The notes under the pieces are model-generated. The model was given only the letters and a program-made list of their open reading frames with translations, was not told the origin of the DNA and made no database searches. Below, piece after piece: positions 61,186 to 64,000 of a DNA stretch of 64,000 nucleotides (positions are counted from its first letter, which is position 1; every line of letters begins with the position of its first letter). The DNA is from an uncultured Ilyobacter sp. (GTDB lineage Bacteria > Fusobacteriota > Fusobacteriia > Fusobacteriales > Fusobacteriaceae). The stretch lies in NCBI RefSeq assembly GCF_963668085.1, contig NZ_OY764059.1, positions 930,001-994,000 on the forward strand, read 5' to 3'. A program made the translations under genes and the position numbers.

Positions 61186-62412
61186 TTATAATAATAGAAG
61201 ATTGTGAATTTTTTTCTCTAAATTTTTCATCACATTTTCATATTTGTAGTTTTCTATTACATGTTTTCTAGCTTTCTTCCCTTTTTCCTCTCTTAGCTTA
61301 CAACTACGGATCTCTATTATCTTTTCTATACATCGGTCATAGTTGTTTTCATCTAAGACATAGCCAAGGTCGTTTTTATAAATTTCAAGATAGACTGATG
61401 AGTTTTTATTTGCCAAACAAAGGAGAGGTCTGCCTGTAGCTTTTATTCCCAATACCTTTGAAGGCATAAAGCTGTCCACTTCATTTTTCTTCTGAGGAAG
61501 AATATGAAGATCAGCAAGATTTAAAAAATCATTGAGCCTTGATTTTGGCTGTAAGGGAAGTAATATTGTATTTTTAAAATTTTTTAAAGCATTATGAACA
61601 TACTCTTTCTTGTTGCCATCACCTGCGATGACAAACTTTATTTCGTCTTCGTGAGATATTTTTTTTATTGTGTCTATAAGAATGTCCCAATCCTCTTTTT
61701 TCCCTATATTTCCAGAATACATTACCACGAACTCGTTGTCTTTAATTCCTAGTTCTTCCCTGTAGGGACTTTTGGGAATGGGATAGATAAAATCCACATC
61801 GGCCCAGTTGGGTAAAAGAAATTGTTTTTCCTTTGAAGCACCTCTACTATCAAATTTCATAATCATTCCCTCGCTTATTGTACTCACAACATCAAATTTT
61901 GAAAAAAGAGTTTTTTCAATAAAGTGAAGGGAATTTTTAATAATCTTAATTCTTCCAATATTTTTCATCATTTCAAGTCCAGCGTCGATTTCAAAATCCT
62001 GGACATGTACCCAAATTTTCATCTCAGGGGATCTTTTTTTAAGCTTTATAGCTAAATTAAGTAAAAAGATATTGGGGAGGATTACCATAACCATATCAAA
62101 ATTCTCTTTTTTGCTCACAGACAAAGCCTTACGATAAAAGTCCCAATAATGAAAAAGTCGATTAAAAACATTGACCTTTGAAGGGACATATTGCTTAACC
62201 CTGGTTATTTTCACATTGTTTACGATTTCTTCTAAAATTTCATTTTTATTATTATATTCTTCTTTTATTTTCCATTCAGGATAATAAGGATATCCTGTGA
62301 TTACTTTTACTTCAAAATGCTTTGAAAGATACTCACACATCTCTGTGGTGTAAAGTCCGGTGGAGGAAATCTCTGGAAAGTAATTTAATCCGATTACACC
62401 TATTTTTTTCAT
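61186..62412 (-). CDS. WcaI-like GT4 glycosyltransferase
   Basis: 408 aa from ATG 62410-62412 with GAGGAGG upstream; the extended start at 62427 overlaps that site. GT-B fold: GLNYFPEISSTGLYTTEMCEYLSKHFEVKVITGYPYYPEW at the N-terminus as in WcaI of the colanic acid locus; VMYSGNIGKKEDWDILI near 230; an EX7E-like region VDSFMPSKVLGIKATGRPLLC near 320. First gene of the minus-strand polysaccharide operon. Confidence 0.82.
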   Translation of the reverse strand: MKKIGVIGLNYFPEISSTGLYTTEMCEYLSKHFEVKVITGYPYYPEWKIKEEYNNKNEILEEIVNNVKITRVKQYVPSKVNVFNRLFHYWDFYRKALSVSKKENFDMVMVILPNIFLLNLAIKLKKRSPEMKIWVHVQDFEIDAGLEMMKNIGRIKIIKNSLHFIEKTLFSKFDVVSTISEGMIMKFDSRGASKEKQFLLPNWADVDFIYPIPKSPYREELGIKDNEFVVMYSGNIGKKEDWDILIDTIKKISHEDEIKFVIAGDGNKKEYVHNALKNFKNTILLPLQPKSRLNDFLNLADLHILPQKKNEVDSFMPSKVLGIKATGRPLLCLANKNSSVYLEIYKNDLGYVLDENNYDRCIEKIIEIRSCKLREEKGKKARKHVIENYKYENVMKNLEKKIHNLLLL

Positions 62413-62705
62413 AGGATACCTCCTCATAAGTCTCTGATAAAAACAAGGGCAGTAAAGATTTTACTATTATTTAATCTAAATTGTAAAACATGCTCTTTCA
62501 GGAAAAATAGATAAGACACTATCATAGTTTTCTACTGAGTGATAGCAAAAAAACCTTCTCAAAAAAGATATATTTATGATTAGTTGTTTTGTGATAACGG
62601 TTAGAATCTTTACTTTAATAAAATTTTTAAGAGGAAATCATTGGCAATTTCGAAAATCACTAATAATGTTCATTTAACAAAATCAAAAGAATCAGAGGTG
62701 ATTTT

Positions 62706-64000
62706 ATGTTATTTAATTCCCTTGAATTTGTAATGTTTTTCATGTTAGTGGTTACTTGTTATTTTTTATTACCCTATAGATTTAGATGGGTATTATTGTT
62801 AAGTTCTAGCTATTACTTCTATGGCAGTTGGAATTCTAAATATTTGATATTAATCATAATATCTACATTAATTGATTATTTTGCTGGAATTATGATGGGA
62901 AAGGAAGAGAAAAAGGAAAAAAGGAAAAAATATTTATTTTTAAGTTTGGCTAGTAATCTGGGTATGCTGTTTGTATTTAAATATTTTAATTTTTTTATCG
63001 GGAATGTTAACAGTATTTTCAACTATATAAAACTTGATTTTACAGCACCGGGACTGAGGCTTCTTCTTCCTGTGGGTATTTCATTTTACACATTTCAGAC
63101 TTTGAGTTATACCTTTGATGTGTATAGGGGTACAAGAGAGGCAGAAAAGCATCTGGGTATATTTGCAACTTATGTTGCTTTTTTCCCGCAACTGGTTGCA
63201 GGGCCTATAGAAAGCTCTACAAATTTACTTCCGCAATTTAGGAAAAAAACGGATTTTGATTATATCAGAATGACAGAAGGACTAAAATTAATGGTTTGGG
63301 GATTATTCAAAAAAGTAGTCGTTGCAGACAGGACAGCATTAATAGTAGATAGGATTTATAATGATGTAAACAGTTTTGAAGGTCTTACACTACTTATAGC
63401 CTCTGTTTTTTTTGGGTTTCAGATATACTGCGATTTTTCAGGTTATTCTGATATTGCTATTGGATCGGCCAAGGTTATGGGCTTTGATCTGATTGAAAAC
63501 TTCAAAACTCCGTATTACTCAAAATCTATTTCTGAATTCTGGAGAAGATGGCATATATCTTTGGGGAAATGGTTTAAAGATTATCTATATATATCTTTAG
63601 GGGGAAACAGAGTATCGAAAGTCAAATTTTATAGAAATCTTATGATTGTATTTTTAGTGAGCGGACTCTGGCACGGTGCTAGCTGGAATTTTGTAATATG
63701 GGGTGCTCTTCACGGTATCTACATCGTGGTAGATATTTATACAAAAGCTAATAGAAAACAATTTTATGAAAAAATTAAACTGACTAAATTTCCAACCTTG
63801 ATGAAATTTATACACGTAGGTTGCACTTTTTCATTGGTTACCTTTTCGTGGATTTTTTTTAGAGCCAATACACTTAAAGACGCTTTATATGTAATAACCC
63901 ATACTTTTAGCAGCATGGAAAGTTACACTACATTCAACGGAATATATCAGGCTTTAGATGCTTTAAATGCAGGTAAGATAGGCTTTATAATTACTCTTTT
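62706..64000 (+). CDS. MBOAT-family O-acyltransferase (AlgI/PatA-like), partial
   Basis: Runs off the right edge after 431 codons with no stop, so the end is missing (family about 460-500 aa). AGAGGTGA lies 5-12 bases before ATG 62706. Multi-membrane protein with MBOAT hallmarks: LLLPVGISFYTFQTLSYTFDVYRG near 118, FFPQLVAGPIE near 163, FWRRWHISLGKWFKDYLYI near 280 and the catalytic His in SGLWHGASWNFVIWGALHG near 321-337. It would acylate an extracytoplasmic polysaccharide, fitting its place divergent from the fucose polysaccharide operon. Confidence 0.92.
   Translation, partial: MLFNSLEFVMFFMLVVTCYFLLPYRFRWVLLLSSSYYFYGSWNSKYLILIIISTLIDYFAGIMMGKEEKKEKRKKYLFLSLASNLGMLFVFKYFNFFIGNVNSIFNYIKLDFTAPGLRLLLPVGISFYTFQTLSYTFDVYRGTREAEKHLGIFATYVAFFPQLVAGPIESSTNLLPQFRKKTDFDYIRMTEGLKLMVWGLFKKVVVADRTALIVDRIYNDVNSFEGLTLLIASVFFGFQIYCDFSGYSDIAIGSAKVMGFDLIENFKTPYYSKSISEFWRRWHISLGKWFKDYLYISLGGNRVSKVKFYRNLMIVFLVSGLWHGASWNFVIWGALHGIYIVVDIYTKANRKQFYEKIKLTKFPTLMKFIHVGCTFSLVTFSWIFFRANTLKDALYVITHTFSSMESYTTFNGIYQALDALNAGKIGFIITL

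Noticed and set aside
1..64000. CRISPR array or cas genes
   Set aside because: No short direct repeats with unique spacers and no Cas-like protein seen on either strand.

Overview
The window is AT-rich (about a third G+C by eye) and looks like chromosome of an anaerobic, outer-membrane-bearing bacterium, most plausibly a fusobacterium of the Ilyobacter/Propionigenium kind. That is inference from the low G+C, the rubredoxin-first rubrerythrin with a PerR-type regulator, TTG starts, strong AGGAGG ribosome sites and a GDP-fucose/sugar-phosphotransferase surface polysaccharide locus. No rRNA or species-defining marker is present, so the name is not certain.

Layout. 1-16 kb: ordinary housekeeping and transport genes (end of a YihY/BrkB protein, SIMPL protein, MgtC-like protein, PepV dipeptidase, GNAT, MerR regulator, paired YdcZ transporters with a divergent Crp-type regulator, rsmB-trmR, ABC-F ATPase, a degenerate LRAT-like protein, EmrE-like exporter with divergent XRE-cupin regulator, TRM11-like methylase). 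15.6-19 kb: DUF969-DUF979-pcp pyroglutamate operon and a Crp/Fnr regulator. 19.2-23.7 kb: an extended arsenic locus (arsR, acr3, CoA-disulfide reductase-rhodanese, DUF1847, C_GCAxxG_C_C) with two copies of one palindromic operator. 23.78-24.2 kb: a 430-bp inverted-repeat element. 24.4-28.1 kb: DUF1566 lipoprotein and an oxidative-stress group (ferritin-like protein, rbr-perR with a perfect 7-1-7 operator). 28.3-30.3 kb: a methyltransferase gene split by an IS3-family element. 31-33 kb: two tandem pilin-like genes. 33.4-34.4 kb: Asp/Glu racemase-like gene and a tRNA-Leu/tRNA-Ser operon.

34.4-46.1 kb is the accessory heart of the window: an 11.52-kb integrated element lying in tRNA-Leu(CAA). 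A 150-bp direct repeat (tRNA 5' half plus promoter) starts at 34401 and again at 45921. Inside are a PD-(D/E)XK/DUF4268 protein, an unrecognised gene with faint uracil-glycosylase-like motifs, small secreted and lipoprotein genes, two tandem paralogous zinc-ribbon proteins, a cytoplasmic SIMPL protein, a GC-rich segment that folds like a structured RNA, a recurring intergenic motif, three insertion sequences and a wrecked tyrosine recombinase. With its recombinase broken, the element looks fixed in place. At its right end the displaced original tRNA promoter and 5' half remain, followed by an intrinsic terminator.

46-64 kb returns to chromosome-like content: a TPR lipoprotein, an OFA-type MFS transporter, beta-carbonic anhydrase, an AlaX-type editing protein, rlmN, a class A penicillin-binding protein, a DUF1456 protein, then a minus-strand surface polysaccharide operon (WcaI-like transferase, gmd, fcl, two glycosyltransferases, WbaP/WcaJ-like initiating transferase) and a divergent MBOAT acyltransferase that runs off the right edge.
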